A stretch of 24,053 nt of DNA, taken from assembly GCA_937915925.1 (NCBI GenBank), contig CALGGM010000179.1:1-24053 (forward strand), given 5' to 3'. Under the pieces are notes generated by a model. The model was given only the letters and a program-made list of their open reading frames with translations. It was not told where the DNA came from and searched no databases. This DNA is from an uncultured Clostridia bacterium. GTDB taxonomy: Bacteria; Bacillota; Clostridia; Christensenellales; CAG-138. This document shows, piece after piece, positions 1 through 6,381 of this stretch (its first letter is position 1; each line of letters opens with the position of its first letter). A program made the position numbers and the translations under genes.

Positions 1-893
1 TCCTGCATCATCTCGATGTCGTGCAGCACGCGCGAGCGGATGCGCTCGGCTTCCAAGGGGCGGTTGGTGTCGAGGAACATCCTTTCCTGCACCTCCATGT
101 CCGCCTCGATCTCGCGAAGCGCCTCGACCATCTTGTCGTGCCCGGTCGCATAGTGCGAGGCGGGGAAGATCGCGACGTGGCTGCGGCGGGAAATGACCTC
201 GCCGGTCAGCACGTTGATCTCCGAAATGCGCTCGATCTCGTCGCCGAAGAAGCTGACGCGGATCGCCTGGTCCGTCCAGTTGACGGGGTAGATGTCGAGC
301 GTGTCGCCGTGCGAGCGGAACGTTCCGCGCGAGAAATCCATGTCGTTGCGCTGATACTGGTTTTCAATCAGCCGGTGCATGACGTCGCGGCGGTCGACCT
401 CCATGCCTTCGCGAAGCGAGATCGACAGCTTCAGATATTCCTCCGGATCGCCGAGCCCGTAGATGCACGACACCGACGCGACGATGATGACGTCGTTCCG
501 CTCGTTCAACGCGCAGGTTGCTGAGTGGCGCAGCTTGTCGATCTCGTCGTTGACCTCGATCGTCTTCTCGATGTAGGTATCGGATGCGGGCAGGTATGCT
601 TCCGGCTGATAGTAATCGTAGTACGACACGAAGAACTCGACCGCGGAGTCCGGGAACAGCTCCTTAAACTCGGAGCAAAGCTGCGCGGCGAGCGTTTTGT
701 TGTGCGCAAGGACGAGCGTGGGCTTTTGCACACGCTCGATGACCTTTGCCATGGTATAGGTTTTTCCGCTTCCCGTAACGCCTAAAAGCACCGACATCGG
801 ATTGCCGGCTTCGATGCTTTTCGCAAGATCGTCGATCGCCTGCGGCTGATCGCCCTGCGGCTCGTACGGGGAAACGACCTTAAAGGTTCCCAT
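1..893 (-). CDS. uvrB: UvrABC system protein B (excinuclease subunit UvrB), N-terminal part, cut by window edge
   Basis: DNA-damage-loading helicase subunit of nucleotide excision repair; it receives DNA from UvrA, verifies the lesion and recruits UvrC. About 297 codons of the usual ~660 are present; the 3' end lies outside the window. Visible are the N-terminal GTFKVVSPYEPQGDQPQAI signature, the Walker A motif GVTGSGKT at about residues 38-45, the AHNKTLAAQL motif at 63-72 and the damage-probing beta-hairpin region YYDYYQPEAYLPASDTYIEKT from about residue 91. The ATG shares its A with the TGA stop of the upstream Dabb gene (TGATG), so translation is probably coupled. Nothing looks damaged in the visible part. 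Identification is very secure. Confidence 0.97.
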   Translation of the reverse strand, partial: MGTFKVVSPYEPQGDQPQAIDDLAKSIEAGNPMSVLLGVTGSGKTYTMAKVIERVQKPTLVLAHNKTLAAQLCSEFKELFPDSAVEFFVSYYDYYQPEAYLPASDTYIEKTIEVNDEIDKLRHSATCALNERNDVIIVASVSCIYGLGDPEEYLKLSISLREGMEVDRRDVMHRLIENQYQRNDMDFSRGTFRSHGDTLDIYPVNWTDQAIRVSFFGDEIERISEINVLTGEVISRRSHVAIFPASHYATGHDKMVEALREIEADMEVQERMFLDTNRPLEAERIRSRVLHDIEMMQ

Positions 894-1177
894 CAATACT
901 CAAAATCGACGGTCCGCGACTCGGTGCGGTGCGCGTGGATATAGACGCGCGCCTTCGCGTGATCGGGATGCTTGTCGTACGTTTCGAGATCCTCGCGGTT
1001 TTTGAAATCGACGATCAGCACCATGTCGGAGCTGCGCTCGGAATGCATGAAATCCGCGCCGATCTGCATATGCACGATCTCGGGGATCTTGTCGACGAGC
1101 GCGTACAGCGAATCGCGCACGACCGGAATGTTGACCTCGGGGTCTTCAAACTTGAAAAATACGATGTGACGAACCAT
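893..1177 (-). CDS. Dabb-domain (stress-responsive alpha/beta barrel) protein
   Basis: A 94-residue protein beginning MVRHIVFFKF and ending in TVDFEY. The opening 'VRHIVFFKFED', the 'MVLIVDFKNREDLETYDKHPDHAKA' block (about residues 60-85) and the His-containing end are typical of the small dimeric ferredoxin-like Dabb family (PF07876). Function in bacteria is mostly unknown; some plant and fungal members are stress proteins or cyclases. The start at 1177 is chosen because AAAAGGAGA lies about 7 bases upstream. The same frame stays open to 1279, but that extension is encoded by dispersed repeat DNA. The stop overlaps the uvrB start by one base, so it is probably co-transcribed and translationally coupled with uvrB; whether that has a repair meaning is inference. 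Confidence 0.88.
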   Translation of the reverse strand: MVRHIVFFKFEDPEVNIPVVRDSLYALVDKIPEIVHMQIGADFMHSERSSDMVLIVDFKNREDLETYDKHPDHAKARVYIHAHRTESRTVDFEY

Positions 1178-1212
1178 AGAAAAATCTCCTTTTATAACTT
1201 TCAACATTTTTC

Positions 1213-1247
1213 GGAGATCCTTCACCGCTTTGCGGTTCAGGATGACA
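1213..1247 (+). repeat. Dispersed repeat R4, GGAGATYCTTC...TCAGRATGACA type
   Basis: A short unit beginning GGAGATCCTTC, with a CCGCTTTGCGG hairpin core, and ending TTCAGGATGACA. The same layout recurs at 19328-19362 with the core changed but the ends kept (GGAGATTCTTC ... CTCAGAATGACA). Compensated hairpin cores with conserved flanks indicate a dispersed, non-coding palindromic element. It lies between deoD and the Dabb gene. Confidence 0.7.
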
Positions 1248-1265
1248 GACGGGGATGTGATAACC

Positions 1266-1326
1266 GTAGGGACGACCATCGGTCGTCCGTACCGCTGTTT
1301 GACGGACGGGCAATGCCCGTCCCTAC
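1266..1326 (+). repeat. 61-bp double-palindrome element with 9-bp terminal inverted repeats (R1 family)
   Basis: Begins GTAGGGACG and ends CGTCCCTAC, a perfect 9-bp terminal inverted repeat. Inside are two independent palindromes: GACGACCATCGGTCGTC on the left and ACGGGCAATGCCCGT on the right, joined by a short spacer. Single half-units of the same family occur at 6222-6245, 19283-19306 and 19463-19477. The form is MITE-like, but no transposase is present, so mobility is not shown. It sits just 3' of deoD and could fold in the transcript. Confidence 0.75.
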
Positions 1327-1339
1327 AGGTAAATGCCTG

Positions 1340-2047
1340 TTATTCCGCAATGGACAGAGCCACGCGGATCATCTGATCGAACGCGGTCTCGCGCTGCTCG
1401 GGCGTCGTTTCCTCGTGCGTGCCCATGATGTCGCTGATCGTGTCGATCGAAAGCGCCTTTTTGCCGCACCGCGCCGCGTTCATGTACAGCGCCGCCGCTT
1501 CCATCTCCGCGGCGAGCACGCCCATGCCGCGCCACTTTTTCCACGCCTCGGGGTCGTCGTCATAGAACACGTCGGAGCTCATGAGATTTCCGACCATGTA
1601 CCGCGCGCCGATCGCCTCGCACGCGTCGACCGCTTTTTTGACGAGACCGAAATCCGCGATCGGTGCGAACGTGCCGGGCAGGTTGAACTGCGCGGCGTAG
1701 TTCGAGTTCGTGCACGCGCCCATGCCGATGACGATGTCAAAGAGCTTGAGATCGGGATGGTACGCGCCCGCGGACCCGACGCGGATGATGCTTTCCACAT
1801 CATAGAAGTGGTACAGCTCGTAGGAATAGATGCCGATGCTGGGGTTGCCCATGCCGCTTGCCATGACCGACACGCGCTTGCCCTCGTAGGTGCCCGTGTA
1901 GCCGTAAACGTTGCGGATGCCCGTAACGAGCTTCGGGTCCTTCAGATACGTTTCCGCAATGAACTTTGCGCGCAAAGGGTCGCCCGGCATCAGAACCGTC
2001 TTTGCAAAATCGCCCTTGTTTGCGCCGTTGTGAGGTGTTAATGCCAT
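1340..2047 (-). CDS. deoD: Purine nucleoside phosphorylase, DeoD type
   Basis: Phosphorolysis of purine (deoxy)nucleosides to free base and (deoxy)ribose-1-phosphate in the cytoplasm. At 235 residues it has the normal length for the hexameric bacterial family. Visible family marks are the N-terminal TPHN (active-site His), GDFAKTVLMPGDPLRAKFIAE, the phosphate-loop IRVGSAGA, the nucleoside-binding stretch VLAAEMEAAALY, and TISD with the catalytic Asp followed by THEETTPEQRET with the conserved Arg. Start at 2047 follows AAGGAGG about 6 bases upstream. It lies downstream of the phosphosugar mutase gene, separated by a 109-base repeat-filled spacer, and upstream of the Dabb/uvrB pair. The ribose-1-phosphate it makes is a possible substrate of the neighbouring mutase (inference). 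Confidence 0.96.
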   Translation of the reverse strand: MALTPHNGANKGDFAKTVLMPGDPLRAKFIAETYLKDPKLVTGIRNVYGYTGTYEGKRVSVMASGMGNPSIGIYSYELYHFYDVESIIRVGSAGAYHPDLKLFDIVIGMGACTNSNYAAQFNLPGTFAPIADFGLVKKAVDACEAIGARYMVGNLMSSDVFYDDDPEAWKKWRGMGVLAAEMEAAALYMNAARCGKKALSIDTISDIMGTHEETTPEQRETAFDQMIRVALSIAE

Positions 2048-2064
2048 GGTGTTCCTCCTTGGAT

Positions 2065-2156
2065 AGTGAAGAATGAAGAGTGAAAAGTGAAAAGTTCAGG
2101 AAGGTTTTCCGGAGGAAAACCCTCGTTTATTTTCACTTCTAAGTTTTCAGTATTCA
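2065..2156 (+). repeat. Dispersed repeat R3: AG-rich arm, GGTTTTCC hairpin, TC-rich arm
   Basis: The left arm is a string of GAATGAAGAGTGAAAAGTGAA-like units. The centre is the hairpin GGTTTTCC-gga-GGAAAACC, and the right arm is the approximate reverse complement of the left (TTTTCACTTCTAAGTTTTCA). The same architecture recurs at 9312-9447. It fills the gap between the phosphosugar mutase stop and the deoD ribosome binding site, ending exactly at the stop codon. There is no T-run next to the hairpin, so a classical terminator is not supported. Confidence 0.72.
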
Positions 2157-3863
2157 TTACTTGATTCCCAGAAGCGAAGTAAGCTTTTCATCCATGTCGT
2201 TCATGAGACCGTCAAGCCGCGCCTGCACCTTTTCGTCGGTCTCCGCATGCGCGCCGATGTACAGCTTGAGCTTCGGCTCCGTGCCGGAGGGGCGCACCGT
2301 GATCCATGCGCCGTCACTGAGCGTGAAGCGCAGCACGTCGGACGCCGGAAGGCCGGTCTCTTCGGGCTTTTTGAAGTCCTCGGTCTTTACGACCGCGGTA
2401 TTCGCAACCGCCTTGAGCGGGCTTTCGCGGAGCAGCACCATCGCGTTTTTGATCGCCTCGATGCCTTCCTTGCCCTCGAGCGTGTAGGACTTGACCTTTT
2501 CGCGGTAGAAGCCGTAGGTCTCGTAGATCTCCATGAGCGCGTCGTACAGCGTCATGCCGCGTTCCTTATAGACCACGCACGCCTCCGCAACGAGCATCGC
2601 CGCGCAGATCGCGTCCTTGTCGCGCGCAAAGCTGCCCGCTAAAAAGCCGAAGCTTTCCTCAAAGCCGAACAGGAACGAATGCTCGTGCGTCTCTTCGCAC
2701 TCCGCAATCTGCTCCGCGATGAAGCGGAAGCCGGTCAGAACTTCTTTCAGCGCGACGCCGAACTTTTTGCAGATCGCGTCGGCAAGCTGCGTGGAAACGA
2801 TCGAGCGCACGACAAGCCCGTTTTCGGGAAGCTTGCCCGTCGCCTTGTAGCTGCTGAGCAAAGAGTGAATGAGGATCGCGCCGATCTGATTGCCGGTGAG
2901 AACCGCCCAGTCGCCGTCGGTCTTTTTGACCGCGAGCCCCAAGCGGTCGGAATCCGGGTCGGTGCCGATGATGACCGTCGCGCCGTTCTCCTCCGCATAG
3001 CGGAACGCCAGCGTGAACGCGTTCGGATCCTCGGGGTTCGGCGCCTTCACCGTCGGGAAATCGCCGTCCGGCGCTTCCTGCTCCTTGACGACCGTCACGT
3101 TCGTGACGCCGATGCGCTTTAACACCTCGCGCACGGGGACGTTGCCGGATCCGTGCAGCGGCGTGTAGACGAGCTTCAGATCCTTGCCCTTTTCCCTGAC
3201 CAGCTCCGGCTGCGTCAGAAGCGTCATCGTCTTCGCGTAGTAGATCTCGTCGACCTCCTTGCCGATGAGCTGAATCGTGCCGTCCGCGATCGCTTCGTCG
3301 TAGGGCTTATATGCGGTCTTGAAGCCCTCGACCGCGCGGATGTGCCGCGTGATCTCGTTCGCGAGGTCCGGCGCCGCCTGTCCCGCGGAGGGACCGTAGA
3401 CCTTGTAGCCGTTGTACTTGGGCGGGTTGTGGCTTGCGGTGATCACGATGCCCGCGTCGCAGTTGAGCTCGCGGATCGTGAACGAAAGCTGCGGAACGGA
3501 ATGCAGCGTGGAATACAGGAATACCTGTACGCCGTGCGCCGCCAGCACGCACGCGCTTTCTTTAGCGAACAGGTCGGAGCAGTGCCGCGAATCGTACGCG
3601 ATGCACACGCGCGCCGTGCCGTTCACGTTCTCGTCGAGGTAGCGCGAAAGTCCTTCCGTCGCCTTGCGGACGTTGTAAATGTTCATGCGGTTGTCGCCCG
3701 CGCCTAAGATCCCTCTGAGACCCGCCGTGCCGAATTCAAGCTCGGTGTAGAACCGCTCTTCGATCTCGTGCGCGTCGTCGCGGATCGCGGCAAGCTCCGC
3801 CTTGGTCTGTTCATCGATGTCGGGACTGTTCATCCAAAGTGCATAGCGTTCAATAGCGTTCAT
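2157..3863 (-). CDS. pgcA: Alpha-D-phosphohexomutase family enzyme (phosphoglucomutase, PgcA-like)
   Basis: Interconverts sugar-1-phosphate and sugar-6-phosphate, most likely glucose, supplying UDP-glucose precursors. At 568 residues it matches Bacillus PgcA in length and motif order: EFGTAGLRGILGAGDNRMN near the N-terminus, the phosphoserine loop TASHNPPKYNGYKVYG (Ser144), the metal loop GTDPDSDRLG (Asp302/304/306), the sugar-binding loop GFEESFG (400-406) and the C-terminal phosphate-binding loop RPSGTEPK (524-531). It starts with ATG after GGAGGAGAA, and its ATGA overlaps the stop of the pseudouridine synthase gene by 4 bases. The same subfamily includes phosphopentomutases (PGM2 type), and deoD is next downstream, so a ribose-1-phosphate role cannot be excluded. 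Confidence 0.93.
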   Translation of the reverse strand: MNAIERYALWMNSPDIDEQTKAELAAIRDDAHEIEERFYTELEFGTAGLRGILGAGDNRMNIYNVRKATEGLSRYLDENVNGTARVCIAYDSRHCSDLFAKESACVLAAHGVQVFLYSTLHSVPQLSFTIRELNCDAGIVITASHNPPKYNGYKVYGPSAGQAAPDLANEITRHIRAVEGFKTAYKPYDEAIADGTIQLIGKEVDEIYYAKTMTLLTQPELVREKGKDLKLVYTPLHGSGNVPVREVLKRIGVTNVTVVKEQEAPDGDFPTVKAPNPEDPNAFTLAFRYAEENGATVIIGTDPDSDRLGLAVKKTDGDWAVLTGNQIGAILIHSLLSSYKATGKLPENGLVVRSIVSTQLADAICKKFGVALKEVLTGFRFIAEQIAECEETHEHSFLFGFEESFGFLAGSFARDKDAICAAMLVAEACVVYKERGMTLYDALMEIYETYGFYREKVKSYTLEGKEGIEAIKNAMVLLRESPLKAVANTAVVKTEDFKKPEETGLPASDVLRFTLSDGAWITVRPSGTEPKLKLYIGAHAETDEKVQARLDGLMNDMDEKLTSLLGIK

Positions 3864-5158
3864 CGTTTCTCCTCCGTAAAATCATTCAGTTTCAGTTCTT
3901 TTGTGCTTTCAAAGGTTTTCTTCAACACCGTCAGCCGCTTTGCGAGCAAAGCCTGACGGCGGCGTTTGTACCGTTTGTTCGCTTCGCGGTCGCCGTACTT
4001 GTCGTCGCCGAGCACGGGACAGCCGAGCGCCGACGTCTGCACGCGGATCTGATGCGTGCGCCCCGTCATGAGCCGGATCTCGCAGAGCGAAAGCCCGCGT
4101 CGCGTTTCGAGCACGCGAAGCGCCAGCTCCATTCGGAGCGCGTCGGGATCGCTCTCACGGCAAAGCCGCATCAGCGCGCCGTCGGCGTCCTTTTTCGCGT
4201 AGTGCGTGTACGTGCCGTCCTTCGGGCGTCCCACGAGGATCGCGTGATAGACCTTTTCGGTCTCGTGGCGGTAGAACGCGTCGAGAAGCCGGTCGCGCAT
4301 CGGCTCGGTCCGCGCAAAGCATACGAGCCCTTCGGTGTTCGCGTCGAGCCGGTGCACCGGATAGAGCGGATCAAAGATCGCGGAAAGCTCGCCAAAGAGC
4401 TCGCCTTCGACCTCCGCGCCCGCGTTCTTGTCGACAATCAAAAGGTCGTCGTCGAAGTACACGCCGCTGCACACCTCGTGCGCGGGCAGAAGCTTCAGCG
4501 CGGCGGGATACTCGCGCCAGCGCGGGATCGAGTAAAACGTCATGGGCTCGTTGAGCGTCGGGTGCTGCACCGTCAGCATGTACGCCCAAAGCCGGATCTG
4601 CGTGCCGGGGCGGGCGTTCGGATGATAGCGCATGTCGCCGACGATCGGAAGCCCTCTGCTCGATAGCTGCACGCGGATCTGATGCGGGCGTCCGGTCAGA
4701 AGCTCGACGTCCAGAAGCGACGTGCCGTTTTCACGCGCGAGGGTGCGAAAGCGCAGGATCGCCTTTTTCGCGCCGTCCGTGCCCTCCGGCACGACGCGGG
4801 TGGTGTTCGTCGATTCGTCCTTTAAGAGCCAATCGACGCATTCCGCGCTCGCGGGCGCGTCGCCGTCGACGATCGCGACGTAGCGCTTATGCGCGCGGCG
4901 GTCCTTGAACTGCGCGGTGAGCCGTCCCGCCGCCTTGCTCGTGCGCGCAAAGACCATGACCCCGCCGACGGGGCGGTCAAGCCGGTGCACGAGCCCGAGA
5001 TAGACCTCGCCGGGCTTTTGATACTTCTCCTTGACGTACGCCTTTAAAAGCGTCAGAAGGTCCGCGTCGCCGGACGCGTCCGCCTGCACGGGCAGGTTTT
5101 CGGGCTTCTCGACCACCAGGAGGTGGTTGTCCTCGAATAAAACGTGCGGCGCCGTCAT
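3860..5158 (-). CDS. RluA-family pseudouridine synthase with two complete catalytic domains in tandem
   Basis: A 432-residue protein containing two consecutive RluA-type pseudouridine synthase domains. Domain 1 (about 5-225) has VLFEDNHLLVVEKP, the catalytic HRLDRPVGG with Asp61, and TGRPHQIRVQLSSRGLPIVGD (155-175). Domain 2 (about 230-400) has VYFDDDLLIVDKN, HRLDANTEGL with Asp272, and TGRTHQIRVQTSALGCPVLGD. Both keep the catalytic Asp and the conserved TGR-HQIR motif. No S4 domain is seen, and ordinary family members have one such domain. The start at 5158 overlaps the upstream methyltransferase stop (ATGA); an ATG 12 bases earlier is also possible. The frame stays open to 5395, but that part only shadows the methyltransferase gene. 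The substrate (rRNA or tRNA uridines) cannot be read from sequence. Confidence 0.93.
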   Translation of the reverse strand: MTAPHVLFEDNHLLVVEKPENLPVQADASGDADLLTLLKAYVKEKYQKPGEVYLGLVHRLDRPVGGVMVFARTSKAAGRLTAQFKDRRAHKRYVAIVDGDAPASAECVDWLLKDESTNTTRVVPEGTDGAKKAILRFRTLARENGTSLLDVELLTGRPHQIRVQLSSRGLPIVGDMRYHPNARPGTQIRLWAYMLTVQHPTLNEPMTFYSIPRWREYPAALKLLPAHEVCSGVYFDDDLLIVDKNAGAEVEGELFGELSAIFDPLYPVHRLDANTEGLVCFARTEPMRDRLLDAFYRHETEKVYHAILVGRPKDGTYTHYAKKDADGALMRLCRESDPDALRMELALRVLETRRGLSLCEIRLMTGRTHQIRVQTSALGCPVLGDDKYGDREANKRYKRRRQALLAKRLTVLKKTFESTKELKLNDFTEEKR

Positions 5159-6018
5159 GGGTTTGTCCATCTTCCGCTTGCGCCGCAGGGGAGCACAAGA
5201 TCGCCGCGCGCGATCGGCAGTCCGATCTCGTCCGCTTCGGCGTGCCCAAACGGGATCGCAAGCTTCAATACATTGCTGAGCACGGTCGGCGCAAGGCCGG
5301 TCGTGTAGGAATTGATCAAAAAGAAACAGGGGTCGTCGCCGAGAAGCGACGCGCACAGCTCCACGAGCGGGTAAAGATTGTCCTCGATCTTCCACATCTC
5401 GCCCGTCGGACCTCTGCCGTAGCTCGGCGGGTCCATCAAAATGCCGTCGTAGCGGTTCCCGCGGCGGATCTCACGCTTCACAAACTTTACGCAGTCGTCA
5501 ACGAGATAGCGGATCGGGGCGTCCGAAAGACCGGAAGCCGCGGCGTTGTCCTTTGCCCATGCGACCATGCCCTTCGCTGCGTCGACATGCACGACCTCCG
5601 CGCCCGCCTTCGCGCAGGCACAGGTCGCGCCGCCGGTGTAGGCAAATAGGTTCAGCACACGCGCCCGGCGACCGGTGCGCTTTGAGAACGCTTCGATGCG
5701 CTCGCGCATCCAGTCCCAGTTGACCGCCTGCTCGGGGAACAGCCCCGTGTGCTTGAAGCCGGTCGGACGCACGATGAATCTGAGATCGCGGTACGCGACC
5801 GTCCATTGCTCGGGAAGCGTGCGCTTGTACTCCCAATGACCGCCGCCGCTGGCGCTTCGATGATACACCGCGTCGGCGCGTTCAAAAACGCGCGCGTCCA
5901 TCGTCCACACCGCCTGCGGATCGGGGCGCAGCAAAGTCACGCCCGCCCAGCGTTCAAACTTATCGCCGTTGCCCGCGTCAAGGATCGCGTAGTCCTTCCA
6001 ACCGGAAGCAAGATACAT
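5155..6018 (-). CDS. Class I SAM-dependent methyltransferase (RlmI/COG1092-like, probable RNA methyltransferase)
   Basis: A 287-residue Rossmann-fold methyltransferase. Motif I is VLNLFAYTGGATCACAKAGA (121-140) followed by the acidic VHVDAAKGMVAWAKDN. The catalytic-type motif ILMDPPSYGRGPTGEMW is at 193-209, with FFLINSYTTGL afterwards. The order matches the COG1092 group of rRNA cytosine-C5 methyltransferases, but the N-terminal PUA domain of RlmI is absent, so exact target and position are unknown. The start at 6018 is set by GAAGGAGAAA upstream; the frame is open to 6258 but that extension is repeat DNA. It is first in a run with the pseudouridine synthase (4-base overlap) and the phosphosugar mutase, suggesting an RNA-modification pair. 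I see no clear promoter in front of it. Confidence 0.88.
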   Translation of the reverse strand: MYLASGWKDYAILDAGNGDKFERWAGVTLLRPDPQAVWTMDARVFERADAVYHRSASGGGHWEYKRTLPEQWTVAYRDLRFIVRPTGFKHTGLFPEQAVNWDWMRERIEAFSKRTGRRARVLNLFAYTGGATCACAKAGAEVVHVDAAKGMVAWAKDNAAASGLSDAPIRYLVDDCVKFVKREIRRGNRYDGILMDPPSYGRGPTGEMWKIEDNLYPLVELCASLLGDDPCFFLINSYTTGLAPTVLSNVLKLAIPFGHAEADEIGLPIARGDLVLPCGASGRWTNP

Positions 6019-6221
6019 AGATTTCTCCTTCAAAACTTGATGCGCTTTTTCTTGCCTCCCCTGTGCAAGGGGGCGCGGAGCCGAGCGCCCGCAGTGCGGG
6101 GAGAAGCGAGGCGGAAGCGCGGGTCGAATAGGGAGCAGTAGGAAGCGAATAGCGACGCACTGCGACCATATGAGACCATTGGTGGCTTTGCTGTCAGGCA
6201 AAGACTGAGGGGCTGTTGCGC

Positions 6222-6245
6222 CGGGCGGATGATATCCGCCCCTAC
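6222..6245 (-). repeat. R1 palindromic repeat
   Basis: Reads GTAGGGGCGGATATCATCCG then CCCG on the minus strand: a GGGCGGAT / ATCCGCCC palindrome with the GTAGGG end that marks the R1 family. It is immediately preceded by an R2-type tail, a juxtaposition seen again at 19223-19306. Confidence 0.7.
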
Positions 6246-6267
6246 ATGCCGTACGCACATTTCTCGG

Positions 6268-6316
6268 CTCCCCTGTGCAAGGGGAGCTGGCACCGAAGGT
6301 GACTGAGGGGTTGTCA
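6268..6316 (+). repeat. R2 two-hairpin repeat, plus orientation
   Basis: Two adjoining hairpins: GCTCCCCTGTGCAAGGGGAGC, then a GGCACC-gaa-GGTGAC core and the tail TGAGGGGTTG. The same head, core and tail order appears at 6321-6373, 8624-8671, 19101-19152 and 19223-19272, with core bases changing while pairing is kept. Confidence 0.75.
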
Positions 6317-6320
6317 AGAG

Positions 6321-6373
6321 GAACAACCCTCCCGACCGCTTCGCGGCCACCCTCCCTTACACAGGGAGGGCAA
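6321..6373 (-). repeat. R2 two-hairpin repeat, minus orientation (inverted partner of the previous copy)
   Basis: On the minus strand: CCCTCCCTGTGTAAGGGAGG, then GGCCGC-gaa-GCGGTC and GGGAGGGTTG. It faces the copy at 6268-6316 tail to tail; GGGTTGT and ACAACCC at the junction form an extra inverted repeat. It begins 8 bases beyond the murA stop codon and may fold in the murA transcript. Confidence 0.72.
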
Positions 6374-6381
6374 GGGGGAGG

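Larger units (their letters stand above)
6019..6381. other. 363-bp gene-free repeat cluster between the methyltransferase and murA genes
   Basis: No believable gene is present; the open frames here are translations of repeats. From left to right it holds an R2-like head at 6053-6070 (CTCCCCTGTGCAAGGGGG), a GC-rich stretch with imperfect GAATAGGGAGC/GAATAGCGACG units, an R2-like tail ending GACTGAGGGGCTG at about 6216, an R1 palindrome (6222-6245) and two R2 copies in opposite orientation (6268-6373). The last pair lies directly 3' of murA and can fold, but no T-run supports a classical terminator. Confidence 0.75.

Noticed and set aside
929..2041. 370-codon open frame on the plus strand opposite the Dabb and deoD genes
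   Set aside because: It runs through the repeats and antisense to two genes; no coding signal of its own.
5159..5395. N-terminal extension of the tandem RluA protein
   Set aside because: The extension reads the methyltransferase coding sequence in another frame and shows no conserved motif; the ATGA overlap start fits better.
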